Below are positions 8,078 to 16,844 of a DNA stretch of 47,392 bases, piece by piece. The stretch is taken from the NCBI GenBank assembly GCA_005881495.1, contig VBHI01000334.1, positions 1-47,392 of the forward strand, written 5' to 3'. The position numbers were made by a program, and so were the translations under genes. The DNA comes from Chloroflexota bacterium (GTDB lineage: Bacteria; Chloroflexota; Ktedonobacteria; Ktedonobacterales; Ktedonobacteraceae). Position 1 is the first letter of the stretch, and each line of letters begins with the position of its first letter. The notes under the pieces are model-generated. The model was not told the DNA's origin, made no database searches, and was given only the letters and a program-made list of their open reading frames with translations.

Positions 8078-9343
8078 ATGATAACGTCGAACAAAGCAAC
8101 AGACGCAAGCGCCTTCCATCGCAGCGTCGCTGATATTCGTAAAGACTTCCCTATCCTATCGCGAAAGGTACACGGAAAGCCACTGGTCTATCTTGACAGT
8201 GCGGCAAGTTCACAAAAACCTCGTGCCGTCATCGACGCCATGAGCACCTACTACGAGACATATCACGCTAATGTCCATCGCGGAGTCTACGAAATCAGTG
8301 AAGAAGCCACGGCAGCCATGGAGAAGGCGCGCGTCAAAGTGGCTCGCTTCATCAATGTCCGCCACAGCAAACAGGTTATCTTTACGCGCAATACCACCGA
8401 GAGTATCAACCTGGTGGCCTACAGTTGGGGCAGCGCAAACATTGCTGCCGGCGATCTCATCCTTCTGACAGAGATGGAGCACCACAGCAACCTCGTCCCC
8501 TGGCAAATGCTCGCCCAGCGCACCGGGGCAAGATTGGAGTTCATCCCCATCACCGGCGACGGCTCACTACAACTCGATGTCTATCATCAACTTTTACAGC
8601 AACATCCCAAACTGGTGGCCTTCACTCACGTGTCCAACGTACTCGGTACCATCAATCCGGCGCAGGAAATGATCGCGCAGGCCCATACAGTGGGCGCAAC
8701 AGTGCTGCTCGATGCAGCACAAAGCGTCCCCCACCTGCCGGTAGACGTCCAGGCCCTCGACGTTGATTTTCTCGGTTTCAGCGCCCACAAGATGCTTGGC
8801 CCAACTGGTATCGGCGTCCTCTACGGAAAACGCGCTCTGTTGGAAGCAATGCCCCCCTTTATGGGCGGCGGCGATATGATTCGCAAGGTTGGTTTGCGAG
8901 AGTCAACCTGGAATGATCTTCCCTGGAAGTTTGAAGCAGGCACGCCTTCTATCGCCGAAGCCATTGGACTGGGTGCGGCAGTCGATTATCTCCTTGCGAT
9001 CGGCATGGAAAATGTGTTACACCACGAACAGCAAATTACCCGCTATGCCATGGAGCAATTGCAGACCGTACCAGGCTTAACCATCTATGGACCGGATGCC
9101 AGCAGGCGCGGAGGCGTCGTCTCCTTTACGTTGGGAGATATTCACCCGCATGACCTCGCCTCGATACTTGACCAGCAGGCAGGTGTCGCCGTTCGCGCTG
9201 GACACCACTGTGCGCAACCCCTGATGGAACGTCTGGGCCTCACTGCAACCGCGCGCGCCAGCTTCTACGTCTATACTACAGAGGAGGAAATCGACATCCT
9301 CGTACAAGGACTGCACAAAGCCATACATATATTTAACCTGTAG
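8078..9343 (+). CDS. sufS: SufS, group II cysteine desulfurase
   Basis: I start at the ATG at 8078 (421 residues, AGGTAG seven bases upstream). An in-frame ATG at 8018 would add 20 atypical residues and has a poorer site. The N-terminus DIRKDFPILSRKVHGKPLVY is the canonical SufS opening. The PLP lysine is in FSAHKMLGPTGIGVLYGK. The catalytic cysteine is in RAGHHCAQPLMERLG, the short-loop arrangement of group II enzymes that need a SufU or SufE partner. GGGDMI and TWNDLPWKFEAGTP complete the family signature. It removes sulphur from cysteine and hands it to SufU, encoded next. Between sufS and sufU lies a 400-bp gap occupied by a GC-rich element. Confidence 0.97.
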   Translation: MITSNKATDASAFHRSVADIRKDFPILSRKVHGKPLVYLDSAASSQKPRAVIDAMSTYYETYHANVHRGVYEISEEATAAMEKARVKVARFINVRHSKQVIFTRNTTESINLVAYSWGSANIAAGDLILLTEMEHHSNLVPWQMLAQRTGARLEFIPITGDGSLQLDVYHQLLQQHPKLVAFTHVSNVLGTINPAQEMIAQAHTVGATVLLDAAQSVPHLPVDVQALDVDFLGFSAHKMLGPTGIGVLYGKRALLEAMPPFMGGGDMIRKVGLRESTWNDLPWKFEAGTPSIAEAIGLGAAVDYLLAIGMENVLHHEQQITRYAMEQLQTVPGLTIYGPDASRRGGVVSFTLGDIHPHDLASILDQQAGVAVRAGHHCAQPLMERLGLTATARASFYVYTTEEEIDILVQGLHKAIHIFNL

Positions 9344-9746
9344 GAACCCGATGTATCGCGTCCAACGCGGGGACTTCCTTACACTTTCAACAGTAAGTTT
9401 TTTGGGGCAGATCATCACATTCGTAGGGGCGGGAGAGGTGTGGAGTGGAGTGGGGACGCTTGCGTCGCCCATGGGGGGCAGGGGCGAAGCGGCAGGGGAA
9501 CAGGACGCCGGGCGACCCAAGCGTCCCCTCCCTTCTTCCCTGCCACCCCCGCCCCTACGCGGGACTTCCTTGCATCCCTGCTGACCTCCCAACAGCCGGG
9601 CCTGTGATGCGCAGCATCGCGCCGCGTATAGTAGGGTTGACCCTTGCGGTTAACCTGACCCTTGCGGTCAACACCTGGCGTCGTTGCAGGGCAAGCATTT
9701 AGCCCAACCCATGCCATACATTCGTCAATTAAAAAGGGGCCAACCC
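9344..9746. mobile_element. Full-length GTAGGGGC palindromic element and relatives between sufS and sufU
   Basis: The element spans about 9384-9557. It starts with a leader TTTCAACAGTAAG...TTTGGGGCAGATC, then GTAGGGGCGGGAGAGGTG at 9422. It ends with the inverted counterpart CCACCCCCGCCCCTACG at 9558. Inside are GGGGACGCTTGCGTCGCCC and GGGCGACCCAAGCGTCCCC, which are themselves inverted. Direct repeats CGCGGGGACTTCCTTACA (9366-9383) and CGCGGGACTTCCTTGCA (9558-9573) flank it, a possible target duplication. A second, shorter relative (TAGTAGGGTTGACCCTTGCG and a repeated TGACCCTTGCGGT) occupies 9629-9674. There is no transposase, so the element is non-autonomous. Its strong secondary structure could affect sufU expression. 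Confidence 0.8.
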
Positions 9747-10154
9747 ATGTCAATGGATTATCGAGATTACATACTTGACCACTATCGCAACCCGCGTAAC
9801 TACGGCAAACTAGAAATTGCCAGCGCTCACGCGGAGGACTCCAATCCCCTGTGTGGCGATCAGCTCGGTATCGACCTCCTCGTCGAAGGAGATATGGTCA
9901 CTCAAGTTCGCTTCAAAGGACGAGGTTGCGCCATCAGCCAGGCCTCCGCCTCCATGCTCTCAGAGATGATCGAGGGCAGGCCTGTGGAAGAAGTCGTCAA
10001 GCTTGGCAAGGAAGACATCCTGGACGCGCTGGGCATTCCCATTAGCCCGGCACGGACAAAATGCGCCTTTCTCTGCCTGCGCGTTCTGCATCGTAGCCTC
10101 GCTCTTGCGGGCCTTGAGAAACCACAAGACGACAATGACGAAGGTGAGGAGTAG
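9747..10154 (+). CDS. sufU: SufU, zinc-dependent sulphurtransferase partner of SufS
   Basis: I start at the ATG at 9747 (AGGGG about eight bases upstream), giving 135 residues; an upstream in-frame extension lies in repeat-derived sequence. The protein begins MSMDYRDYILDHYRNPRNYG. It has the zinc ligands of SufU in NPLCGDQ (Cys and Asp), GRGCAISQASASML, and RTKCAFLCLRVL, plus the 18-residue insertion (GRPVEEVVKLGKEDILDALG) that separates SufU from IscU. SufU accepts persulphide from SufS by zinc-ligand exchange; it is not the scaffold. The C-terminus (EKPQDDNDEGEE) is acidic. Confidence 0.95.
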   Translation: MSMDYRDYILDHYRNPRNYGKLEIASAHAEDSNPLCGDQLGIDLLVEGDMVTQVRFKGRGCAISQASASMLSEMIEGRPVEEVVKLGKEDILDALGIPISPARTKCAFLCLRVLHRSLALAGLEKPQDDNDEGEE

Positions 10155-10244
10155 TGGCCGCAATCTTCCTCGTCTCATCCGCCTGCGATGGAGTAATTGG
10201 CGTTACACTCCCTCTGCAAGCAAAGGAAATCTAAAAAAGGCCTT

Positions 10245-10574
10245 ATGACAGATTTTATTAAAGTAGCAGAACTCGATGAATTGGAAGAAGGTGCGCTGCT
10301 GGCTGCAGAAGTCGATGGCGAACCTATTTGCCTGGCAAGAGTGAATGGTGACGTCTGTGCCTTCACTGACAACTGCACCCATATCAGCGGCCCGCTGAAC
10401 GAGGGCGATCTCGATGGTGACATCCTCACCTGTCCCTGGCACGGCGCTCAATTCAATGTGCATACCGGCAAAGTGGTACGCGGCCCCGCGCGCCAGGATA
10501 TCCAGACATATCCCGTCAAAATAGAGGATGATTCCATTTTTGTACGCATACCCGAAGAAACATATTCAGCCTGA
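10245..10574 (+). CDS. Rieske-type [2Fe-2S] ferredoxin
   Basis: The protein has 109 residues starting at the ATG at 10245 (AAAAAAGG upstream). Both Rieske motifs are present: CTHISGPLNEG (C-x-H) and CPWHGAQFNVHTG (C-x2-H), in the NirD/biphenyl-dioxygenase-ferredoxin type of fold, without a membrane anchor. It closes the suf cluster, 90 bp after sufU, where Bacillus-type operons carry sufB. It may supply electrons for cluster assembly, or simply be a client protein co-regulated with the machinery. Both roles are inference. Confidence 0.92.
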   Translation: MTDFIKVAELDELEEGALLAAEVDGEPICLARVNGDVCAFTDNCTHISGPLNEGDLDGDILTCPWHGAQFNVHTGKVVRGPARQDIQTYPVKIEDDSIFVRIPEETYSA

Positions 10575-10594
10575 CATTCTTGCTGGTCTACCAC

Positions 10595-10623
10595 TTGCTA
10601 TTTGGAACAAATTTCCCTAAAAT
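10595..10623 (+). promoter_or_regulatory. Candidate promoter for the YdjM-like gene
   Basis: TTGCTA (10595-10600), a 17-bp spacer and TAAAAT (10618-10623) lie about 40 bp before the ATG at 10662. Spacing is ideal, hexamers are fair. Confidence 0.4.
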
Positions 10624-10661
10624 GGTTCAAGTAAAATGTCCATTGTAAGGGAGAAAAACAG

Positions 10662-11261
10662 ATGGAAGGTAGATCCCATCTACTGATTGGCCTGACCGCG
10701 GGAGTTGTTCTGGATAGCGTGGCGCACATTACTGGTGACCCACTGCTAGCCGCAAAAGGAATAACCATTGGGCTTATTGTCAATAAGGTTATATACTATA
10801 CGATGGTAGGCTTTGGTGCCTTGTTACCGGACATTGACAATGCGCACAGCACGCTTGGGCACAAACTTGGCTGGGTCAGCAAAGAGATACAGCACATTGC
10901 AGGTCATCGCACGCTTTTTCACAGCCTGCTAGGCCTGCTGATTGGATCATTAATGGCAATAGGCCTGGAACAACTGGTGGCCTATTTACTGGTTCAACGA
11001 GGGTACATCATACCGGCCCAATTTATCACGGCCTCACATGTGATCTTTATCGCCGTATTATTTGGTTGTATCATACATATTGCAGCCGATGCGATGACAG
11101 AAGGCGGTGTTCCGTTGCTCTGGCCAAATCGTAAACGCTTTGGGTTCCCACCGAATCCGCATTGGCGATTTCGCACAGGCACCTGGCCCGAGTTCGTGAT
11201 CGTATGGTCCTTCATGATCCTGGTCGGCATAGGCATCTATCAATCAATCCTCGTGGTATAA
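10662..11261 (+). CDS. YdjM-like membrane-bound metal-dependent hydrolase (DUF457)
   Basis: The protein has 199 residues; AAGGGAG lies upstream of the ATG. The family signatures are all visible: RSHLLIGLTAG at the start, ALLPDIDNAHSTLG (metal-binding aspartates), GHRTLFHSLLG, and HIAADAMTEGGVPLLWP. Four hydrophobic segments indicate an integral membrane protein. Family members are described as LexA-regulated inner membrane proteins or putative membrane hydrolases; the substrate is unknown. It is followed 23 bp later by the broken DUF2079 gene on the same strand. Confidence 0.9.
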   Translation: MEGRSHLLIGLTAGVVLDSVAHITGDPLLAAKGITIGLIVNKVIYYTMVGFGALLPDIDNAHSTLGHKLGWVSKEIQHIAGHRTLFHSLLGLLIGSLMAIGLEQLVAYLLVQRGYIIPAQFITASHVIFIAVLFGCIIHIAADAMTEGGVPLLWPNRKRFGFPPNPHWRFRTGTWPEFVIVWSFMILVGIGIYQSILVV

Positions 11262-11284
11262 AAGTCATAAAATGAAATCTCTAG

Positions 11285-12934
11285 ATGAAAAAACTATTTG
11301 ACACAAGTAGACAGCAACTGATCGCCTGGTGGCTCTTGCTATTTGCCGTAGGAGCATACGCCCTGGAAATGAGCTATCAGGTAATGCTGCGCTATGATGT
11401 CTATAAGGCTACAGCCTTCGACCTTGGCAATATGGACCAGGTCCTCTGGAACACCATTCACGGTCGTTGGTTCCAATTCACAAACCAGGCAGTTGACTGG
11501 TATGGGCCACCAACACGTCTTGCCCTCCATTTTGAACCAATCCTTCTACCGCTGTCCTTACTCTACGCCTTCGGTGCAGACCCACACATTCTGTTGGTCT
11601 TCCAGACCCTGGCACTCGCCTCGGGGGCCTTGCCCGTCTTTTTACTGACGCGCAAGTACATTCCAGAGTGGCCCTTCATTGCCGTAGCGATGGCCATAGC
11701 GTATCTCTTGTCGCCCGCACTGCTCGGCATCAATATCTTTGACTTTCACCCCATCAGCCTCGCCACTCCCTTATTGCTGTATGCCGTACTGGCACTGACC
11801 TACAAACGCTATGGGTGGTTTATCCTGGCCTGTATTCTGGCAGCTTCGTGTAAAGAAGATATTCCCTATTATCCCGCATTTCTATCCAGGCGCCCAGCAT
11901 AACAATTTCTGGTATCGCTACGAAGTCTTAGGTAGTTCACCCAGCGATGCAATTGGCAATGTCATTCTCCATCCCTGGCTGCTCTTCACCACCTTTATCA
12001 CTCTTGACCGCTTCTATTACCTGGCCGGACTTCTCCGCAGCACTGGTTTTCTCTGTCTGTTAGCTCCCGAGTGGCTCTTACTGGCCATTCCCACCCTTGC
12101 TGAAAACCTTTTGAGCACAGACTCCTTACTCTATTCTGGAGTCTATCATTACAATGCCACAATTATTCCCTTTGTCATGCTCGCGGCAATACATGGCACA
12201 AGGCGCCTCATCACAATCTGGCAACATTGGCGTGGGGAACTCAGCGAAAAAGAGGCGTTGTTTCCCCTACAGCCAACGAACAAGGCATCCCAGATTCCTT
12301 CTACCACTACTGTTCATACAAAGGATAGCACCGTCTCTCTCGCAGGCGGACTGCCCTTTACTAGCATCCTTGCCGATATGTATAAAAGCCTATCTACTAC
12401 CATCACATCGTGGTTTACTGCCTCCAAACACTTCATTGAGCAAGTAATAATCTCCTGGCTACAGCAATCCCCCCCCTATACCCTTTTAGCTACATTTATC
12501 GGGGCGTGGCGCTCTTCACTGTCGCGCTTGCTTTCAATTCAGTGGCGGCGCTTCAGTCAGCTATGACGGGACTTAATCTAGCGATTACCGTTCCGCTCCT
12601 GGAAAATTTCCTGGCAGATCACGCTCCTGGGAGCCGCGAACAACATATTCAGCAGCTGCTATCAATGATCCCGCCGGATGCTTCTGTCTCCGCCGGCAGC
12701 AACCTTAACCCGCACGTAAGCGAACGGCAGCGCCTGGCTGTCTTTCCTTCTATCAGCGATCCCAGCCACGATACCCCCGACACGGTTCAGTATATTATTG
12801 TCGATCTTAACGCGGTTTTCCCCGAAAACCGCGTCGCGACAGACAATGAAATCAATCATTTACTACGCTCTGGTCAATACATAGAACTCGCTCGCGCAGA
12901 GGGTGTTGTGCTACTCGTCCGGCGTTCGACGTAG
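11285..12934 (+). pseudogene. DUF2079 polytopic membrane protein, broken by an internal deletion and a frameshift
   Basis: Three pieces read as one family member. Frame 1 (11285-11880) holds the N-terminus, including ATAFDLGNMDQVLWNTIHGR, a DUF2079 hallmark, and stops making sense after ASCKED. Frame 2 resumes at IIPHFYPGAQHNNFWYRYE (from about 11858) and continues to about 12470. Intact relatives have some 60-70 residues between those points, so a stretch is deleted out of frame. The second break lies at a run of eight C (12469-12476), after which frame 1 is restored and the C-terminal domain (LLSMIPPDASVSAGSNLNPH, VQYIIVDLNA) follows to the stop at 12934. The eight-C break might be a sequencing error or slippage site; the first break cannot be. 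DUF2079 proteins resemble GT-C glycosyltransferases. Confidence 0.8.
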
Positions 12935-13010
12935 CGCAACAGGGGCAATTCATGTTATAATCGGTGTGAGAGATACTAGAAGAATCCACCAGCTTTTGGA
13001 GGTAACCAGG

Positions 13011-13508
13011 ATGCGTAATAATCCGTACCCGAACGACCACCCATTAAATATGCAGACAACTGATATCATCCCTCCGCTGCCGGATTTACCGCCAAGGCCA
13101 GCTCAGCAGGCGCCAGCGCCCGTCCCTGAAAGTTCGGCTCACACTGAACAAGTCGATGAAGGAGAGAAGTTACCGCAAGAACCTCCTGGTCAAACGCTCG
13201 CATTCGTTCTTGGCAAAGTCAATGATTTCATACAATGGTTTGCTATCGTTGTGGAGATAACATTGGGGCTGCGCTTTCTCTTCAAGCTTATTGGCGCATC
13301 TCCCACCAACGTTTTTGCCAGCTTTATCTACGCCCTGACCAACGTCATGCTATTGCCCTTCTCCGGTCTCATAAATAATCCCTCGCTGAACCAGAACCAG
13401 GCTTTCGAATGGACTACATTGATAGCCATGGGCATCTATGCTCTTATCTTCTGGCTCACAAGGAGGCTTATTCGCATTTCGATTACTCCTCCTAAGCCTG
13501 AAGAATAA
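13011..13508 (+). CDS. YggT family membrane protein with Pro-rich N-terminus
   Basis: I start at the ATG at 13011, which has GGAGG eight bases upstream, giving 165 residues. The first 60 are polar and proline-rich (PPLPDLPPRPAQQAPAPVP). Then come a hydrophobic helix near 75-95 (IQWFAIVVEITLGLRFLFKL), the YggT core FIYALTNVMLLPFSGLI, and a final helix (WTTLIAMGIYALIFWLTRRL). YggT proteins are small inner-membrane proteins linked to osmotic shock tolerance and cell division in various bacteria. The stop codon touches the next start directly (TAAATG), so the two genes are co-translated. Confidence 0.8.
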   Translation: MRNNPYPNDHPLNMQTTDIIPPLPDLPPRPAQQAPAPVPESSAHTEQVDEGEKLPQEPPGQTLAFVLGKVNDFIQWFAIVVEITLGLRFLFKLIGASPTNVFASFIYALTNVMLLPFSGLINNPSLNQNQAFEWTTLIAMGIYALIFWLTRRLIRISITPPKPEE

Positions 13509-14396
13509 ATGCCAGCTGATCGGAGTTTTGCTTTAACCAGGGCCACCTCTTATAGTACCTGTCTGGCGGCAGCGGCAGCAGGAGCAGCGCAACGTGGAGT
13601 TGTCCATAGCGTTTTCTATGCTGCCGCCAATATCGTCTTCCCAGGTGGCCTTGTCCTCTCCCTCAACGCTGCCGATTCGGCACGTATGCCCAATGGCCTG
13701 GAACTCTCCAACTCTCCAGGCACATTCCCTTTTACCATACTTCGCCCTGGCATGCCCGTACTCATAGGAGCACAGCGCTTACATATCGAATCCGCCCATT
13801 GCTCGCTTGATCTCTCCCACTGCACTCAATGGAATCCCCATATTAACAGGCCAGTATGCCTGGACAGGCACAATATAGTGAAAAATAGGGAATGGCTCGC
13901 CAGATACCTATCGACCAACCCTGTATCAACCAGTCATACTTTAGTGCAGTCCTTAGATCTCTCTTCTTTCTTCGCAGATACCCTTGTATGGTATTTTCCC
14001 CCTGCTGTTACCCTCGAGAGCGACTGCAAAATCGATATACTCCCTATGGCACGCTCTCTATGTGGACGTGGAATCGGCTTAACACCGTCAGGTGATGATA
14101 TCCTGGCAGGATGGATAGCCATCAACTGGCTGCTCTACGGACCGCTGCCATGCTTACTCGAAGCCTTCCAACAGATCATCGCAGTTGCCAGTCAACAGAC
14201 CCATCTCCTCAGCCAATGCTGGTTAGGCTACGCGGCAGAGGGCAACGTCGCCCAACCCATACAAGCATTTTTGAACGCTCTCTCCAGCGACAACGAAGCA
14301 GAGCTTGCAAAGACGACCCAGGCGGTAGTAGCCATGGGCGCAACCTCCGGTTATGACCTTTTACAGGGCATGCTCCTCGGCCTTACAAACTTCTAG
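13509..14396 (+). CDS. AllH-like protein (DUF2877)
   Basis: The protein has 295 residues; the ATG follows the yggT stop with no gap. The conserved segment is GRGIGLTPSGDDILAGW (about 183-199), and near the end GATSGYDLLQGMLLGL. Together they define the DUF2877 family, whose E. coli member AllH (YlbF) is one of three subunits of oxamate carbamoyltransferase. The partners AllF/AllG are not in this window, so the biochemical role here is open. There is no signal peptide. Cysteines in CSLDLSHC and elsewhere are not in a metal-binding pattern. Confidence 0.8.
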   Translation: MPADRSFALTRATSYSTCLAAAAAGAAQRGVVHSVFYAAANIVFPGGLVLSLNAADSARMPNGLELSNSPGTFPFTILRPGMPVLIGAQRLHIESAHCSLDLSHCTQWNPHINRPVCLDRHNIVKNREWLARYLSTNPVSTSHTLVQSLDLSSFFADTLVWYFPPAVTLESDCKIDILPMARSLCGRGIGLTPSGDDILAGWIAINWLLYGPLPCLLEAFQQIIAVASQQTHLLSQCWLGYAAEGNVAQPIQAFLNALSSDNEAELAKTTQAVVAMGATSGYDLLQGMLLGLTNF

Positions 14397-14662
14397 TGAA
14401 AGTAAAAAAGGTACACTCTAAAGAGCTAAGCATGATCCTATCTAGCCAAAAAGTAAGGTCAGAGAACTCCTCAAACGGCACTATGTTATAGTGGTATCTG
14501 ATATAACATGCCTCTACAAGCGAGTTGAGCGTAGGCAAGAGGGCAAGGGGCTAATAGTACAAAACGATACAATTTGGATAGCGCTATAATTAGATGATAT
14601 AATTGCAACCACGCAGTTTACAAAATGTATCATGATTGCCTGTTTGTAACAGCAAGGGGCGG
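14397..14662. other. Intergenic region
   Basis: About 265 AT-rich bases without a plausible gene or stable terminator. Several TATAAT-like hexamers (for example around 14585 and 14599) make it the probable promoter region of the following gene, but no single -35/-10 pair stands out. Confidence 0.4.
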
Positions 14663-15763
14663 ATGAACGAATACATGCGCACACGACTCATAATTCTGCT
14701 CCTCACACTTTTGGTGCTCCTTGGATTCTCCGGAGGTTATGTTGTGGGAGGGCTACAATCTTATTCTCGCTATCAACAAAGCAGTTTTGCAAACCAGGAA
14801 CACTGCGGTGATCAACTGCCTGTACATATATGCGTCCGCTTACCAGCAGCAATCTTCAGCGCATATTACCCGTATTACGTCGCCAACCAATATCCCCTGT
14901 TCACTGTAGAATACAGCAGTAACAGCCCGATGACACTGGTGGTGAGCATGAGCATCAAAGGAATGAGCCAGGTGCAGGTGCAAACCATCAATGCCACCAA
15001 CAATCTACAGACAGTCAGCATTCTGCCTCCTTTCATCCCCCAGGATTTTCGTATGCTCACCTTTGAGGATCATACCTCCCTTCGTGTGCAGGTTACAGAC
15101 AACAATAAACACTTTTACTATCTGAACGATATTCCCCTGCTGCTGCATTCGCGCTGGGTAATGCAGTGGATAACCGCGAATCGCCTGAAGATCGCCGCCT
15201 GGGTTACGCCGAATGATCCCGCCGTTGGAGCATTGGTGCACAAAGCAGCCAACCATCTGCCCCTGGAGCCACCTCCCGTTCCACCCGCTTTGGTTGGCTA
15301 TAGTAAAGCGAATGCAAGAGAAGTCATCGCCCAGGTTGACTCCATTTATGATGCACTGCGTATTGATTATAAAATACGCTATCTCCAGGCAAGTGTACCA
15401 TATAGCGGTCCGGGAGATGCCAGCACTGCGACACAAAACATCAAGCTGCCATCAGAAGTATTACAGCAAGGCAGCGGGATGTGCATTGAACTGACACTGC
15501 TACTGGCTTCGGCGGTAGAGCATATTGGATTGCACGCCGAGATTGTTATTATTCCGGGACATGCATTCCTCGGAGTCGCAGTTACACCTGATGATAAGCA
15601 TTTTGAATACTGGGACGCTGTTCAGGTCAATAATAATGTTGTTGGCGATTCCGCCAACGTTGCGACGGATAGTGTCTACGCAATAAACGCACAACAGCAT
15701 ACCATCATAGATACTATTTTGATTAGTGACGCACGTAATGCGAACATTGATGCCATGCTTTGA
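14663..15763 (+). CDS. Membrane-anchored transglutaminase-like protein
   Basis: I place the start at the ATG at 14663 (AAGGGG three bases upstream); a second ATG at 14675 is possible. The N-terminus RTRLIILLLTLLVLLGFSGG is a membrane anchor or signal. After a beta-rich region, the C-terminal third has the transglutaminase-like core: LPSEVLQQGSGMCIELTLLL with the catalytic cysteine, then EIVIIPGHAFLGV with the histidine, and HFEYWDAV giving the acidic residue. The triad looks intact, so it may be a peptidase or cross-linking enzyme on the outer face. The substrate is unknown. It shares its strand with the FHA gene 85 bp downstream. Confidence 0.7.
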   Translation: MNEYMRTRLIILLLTLLVLLGFSGGYVVGGLQSYSRYQQSSFANQEHCGDQLPVHICVRLPAAIFSAYYPYYVANQYPLFTVEYSSNSPMTLVVSMSIKGMSQVQVQTINATNNLQTVSILPPFIPQDFRMLTFEDHTSLRVQVTDNNKHFYYLNDIPLLLHSRWVMQWITANRLKIAAWVTPNDPAVGALVHKAANHLPLEPPPVPPALVGYSKANAREVIAQVDSIYDALRIDYKIRYLQASVPYSGPGDASTATQNIKLPSEVLQQGSGMCIELTLLLASAVEHIGLHAEIVIIPGHAFLGVAVTPDDKHFEYWDAVQVNNNVVGDSANVATDSVYAINAQQHTIIDTILISDARNANIDAML

Positions 15764-15847
15764 TAAGTCGAGAGGAACACTACGACGAGCAGCTTAGATT
15801 TCCCAACCTGGTTCAACGTTGGCTGTTATAGCGGATTAGCTTGCTGC

Positions 15848-16837
15848 ATGTTCGCTATCGCTGTCAACGCCCTCTATACCTCTTTGCGGAAACGAGGGAC
15901 GACCCGCCAACTCGCCAGTGCTATCGTCACTTGTGTTATCTCAGCATTGCTGTTGCTGCCAGTTCTCATCTGGTTTAATATTCGCTTCAATGTCGTACAG
16001 GCAGCAATTCCGGTCGCGGAAGTGGAGGTCGCACTCATCTATGTAGCGCTGTGTGGCTGGTTGTTGCCATTAGGCGTAACCACCACCTACTGTCTCTTTA
16101 CCCTACCACGTTCCTCAACGACATCTGTACACATCCCTCGTCAAAATCGCACTACACGCGCCAACGCTGCCGCCGCCATTCATCCCCCAAGACATCAAGT
16201 CGGAGTAATCCCTCCTTATGTCTACGGAGAGGATACTCCGTGGGGATGGCTCGACTATCGCGGGGGGCGTTTTCAGGGTCTGCGGCTGGCATTGGAACGT
16301 GCCATCGTCACTATCGGTCGAGGAGAGGACAACGATATCTGGTTGGATGATGACCTGGCTTCACGTTATCATGCGGAACTGGCCTGGGACAATGGGCGGA
16401 CCTATATTACAGACTGCGGCAGCTTGAACGGCGTCTTCCTCAACAGACGACGGATTCGCGGTTCTACACGTATTGAAGCAGGCGAATTGCTTGAAATCGG
16501 TTCGCAGCGTTTTCTATTCGAAAAGGCTGAACAACCAGGTGCTCCTTCTGAACAAGATGACCCTCTCACGCGGCATGTCTGGCATTCTTCTACGTCATTA
16601 TCTACTGATAGTGAGCAGATGCCTATGACGCAACCATTGAATGGCGATACCTCTAATAAATCCAATAATAAATCCAACCTTGATGCTCAGAACATTGCTT
16701 CAACATCAGCGGAGGATAAGCCGGTGGAGCTGCAGGATACAGCGGACCTCAACCCCGTCACGCCACCTCAGACAGCACGCCCAATCCATGGTGGTCCAAC
16801 GCCACTGCGACTGCCAAGCAGGCCGAAAAACGTATAA
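15848..16837 (+). CDS. FHA-domain membrane protein
   Basis: From the first ATG (15848) the protein has 329 residues. Two hydrophobic helices (ASAIVTCVISALLLLPVLIW; EVALIYVALCGWLLPLGVTT) precede a linker and an FHA domain at about 145-225: VTIGRGEDNDIWLDDDLASR, YHAELAW, YITDCGSLNGVFLNRRRI. GR, SR-H and SLNG are the phosphothreonine-binding loops. The C-terminal 100 residues are polar and low complexity. The frame is open upstream to 15764 and would add FPTWFNVGCYSGLACC, completing a further hydrophobic helix. That extension has no ATG/GTG/TTG, only ACG codons at 15782 and 15785 behind AGAGGA. The true start is therefore uncertain. Confidence 0.85.
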   Translation: MFAIAVNALYTSLRKRGTTRQLASAIVTCVISALLLLPVLIWFNIRFNVVQAAIPVAEVEVALIYVALCGWLLPLGVTTTYCLFTLPRSSTTSVHIPRQNRTTRANAAAAIHPPRHQVGVIPPYVYGEDTPWGWLDYRGGRFQGLRLALERAIVTIGRGEDNDIWLDDDLASRYHAELAWDNGRTYITDCGSLNGVFLNRRRIRGSTRIEAGELLEIGSQRFLFEKAEQPGAPSEQDDPLTRHVWHSSTSLSTDSEQMPMTQPLNGDTSNKSNNKSNLDAQNIASTSAEDKPVELQDTADLNPVTPPQTARPIHGGPTPLRLPSRPKNV

Positions 16838-16844
16838 ACTCCTA

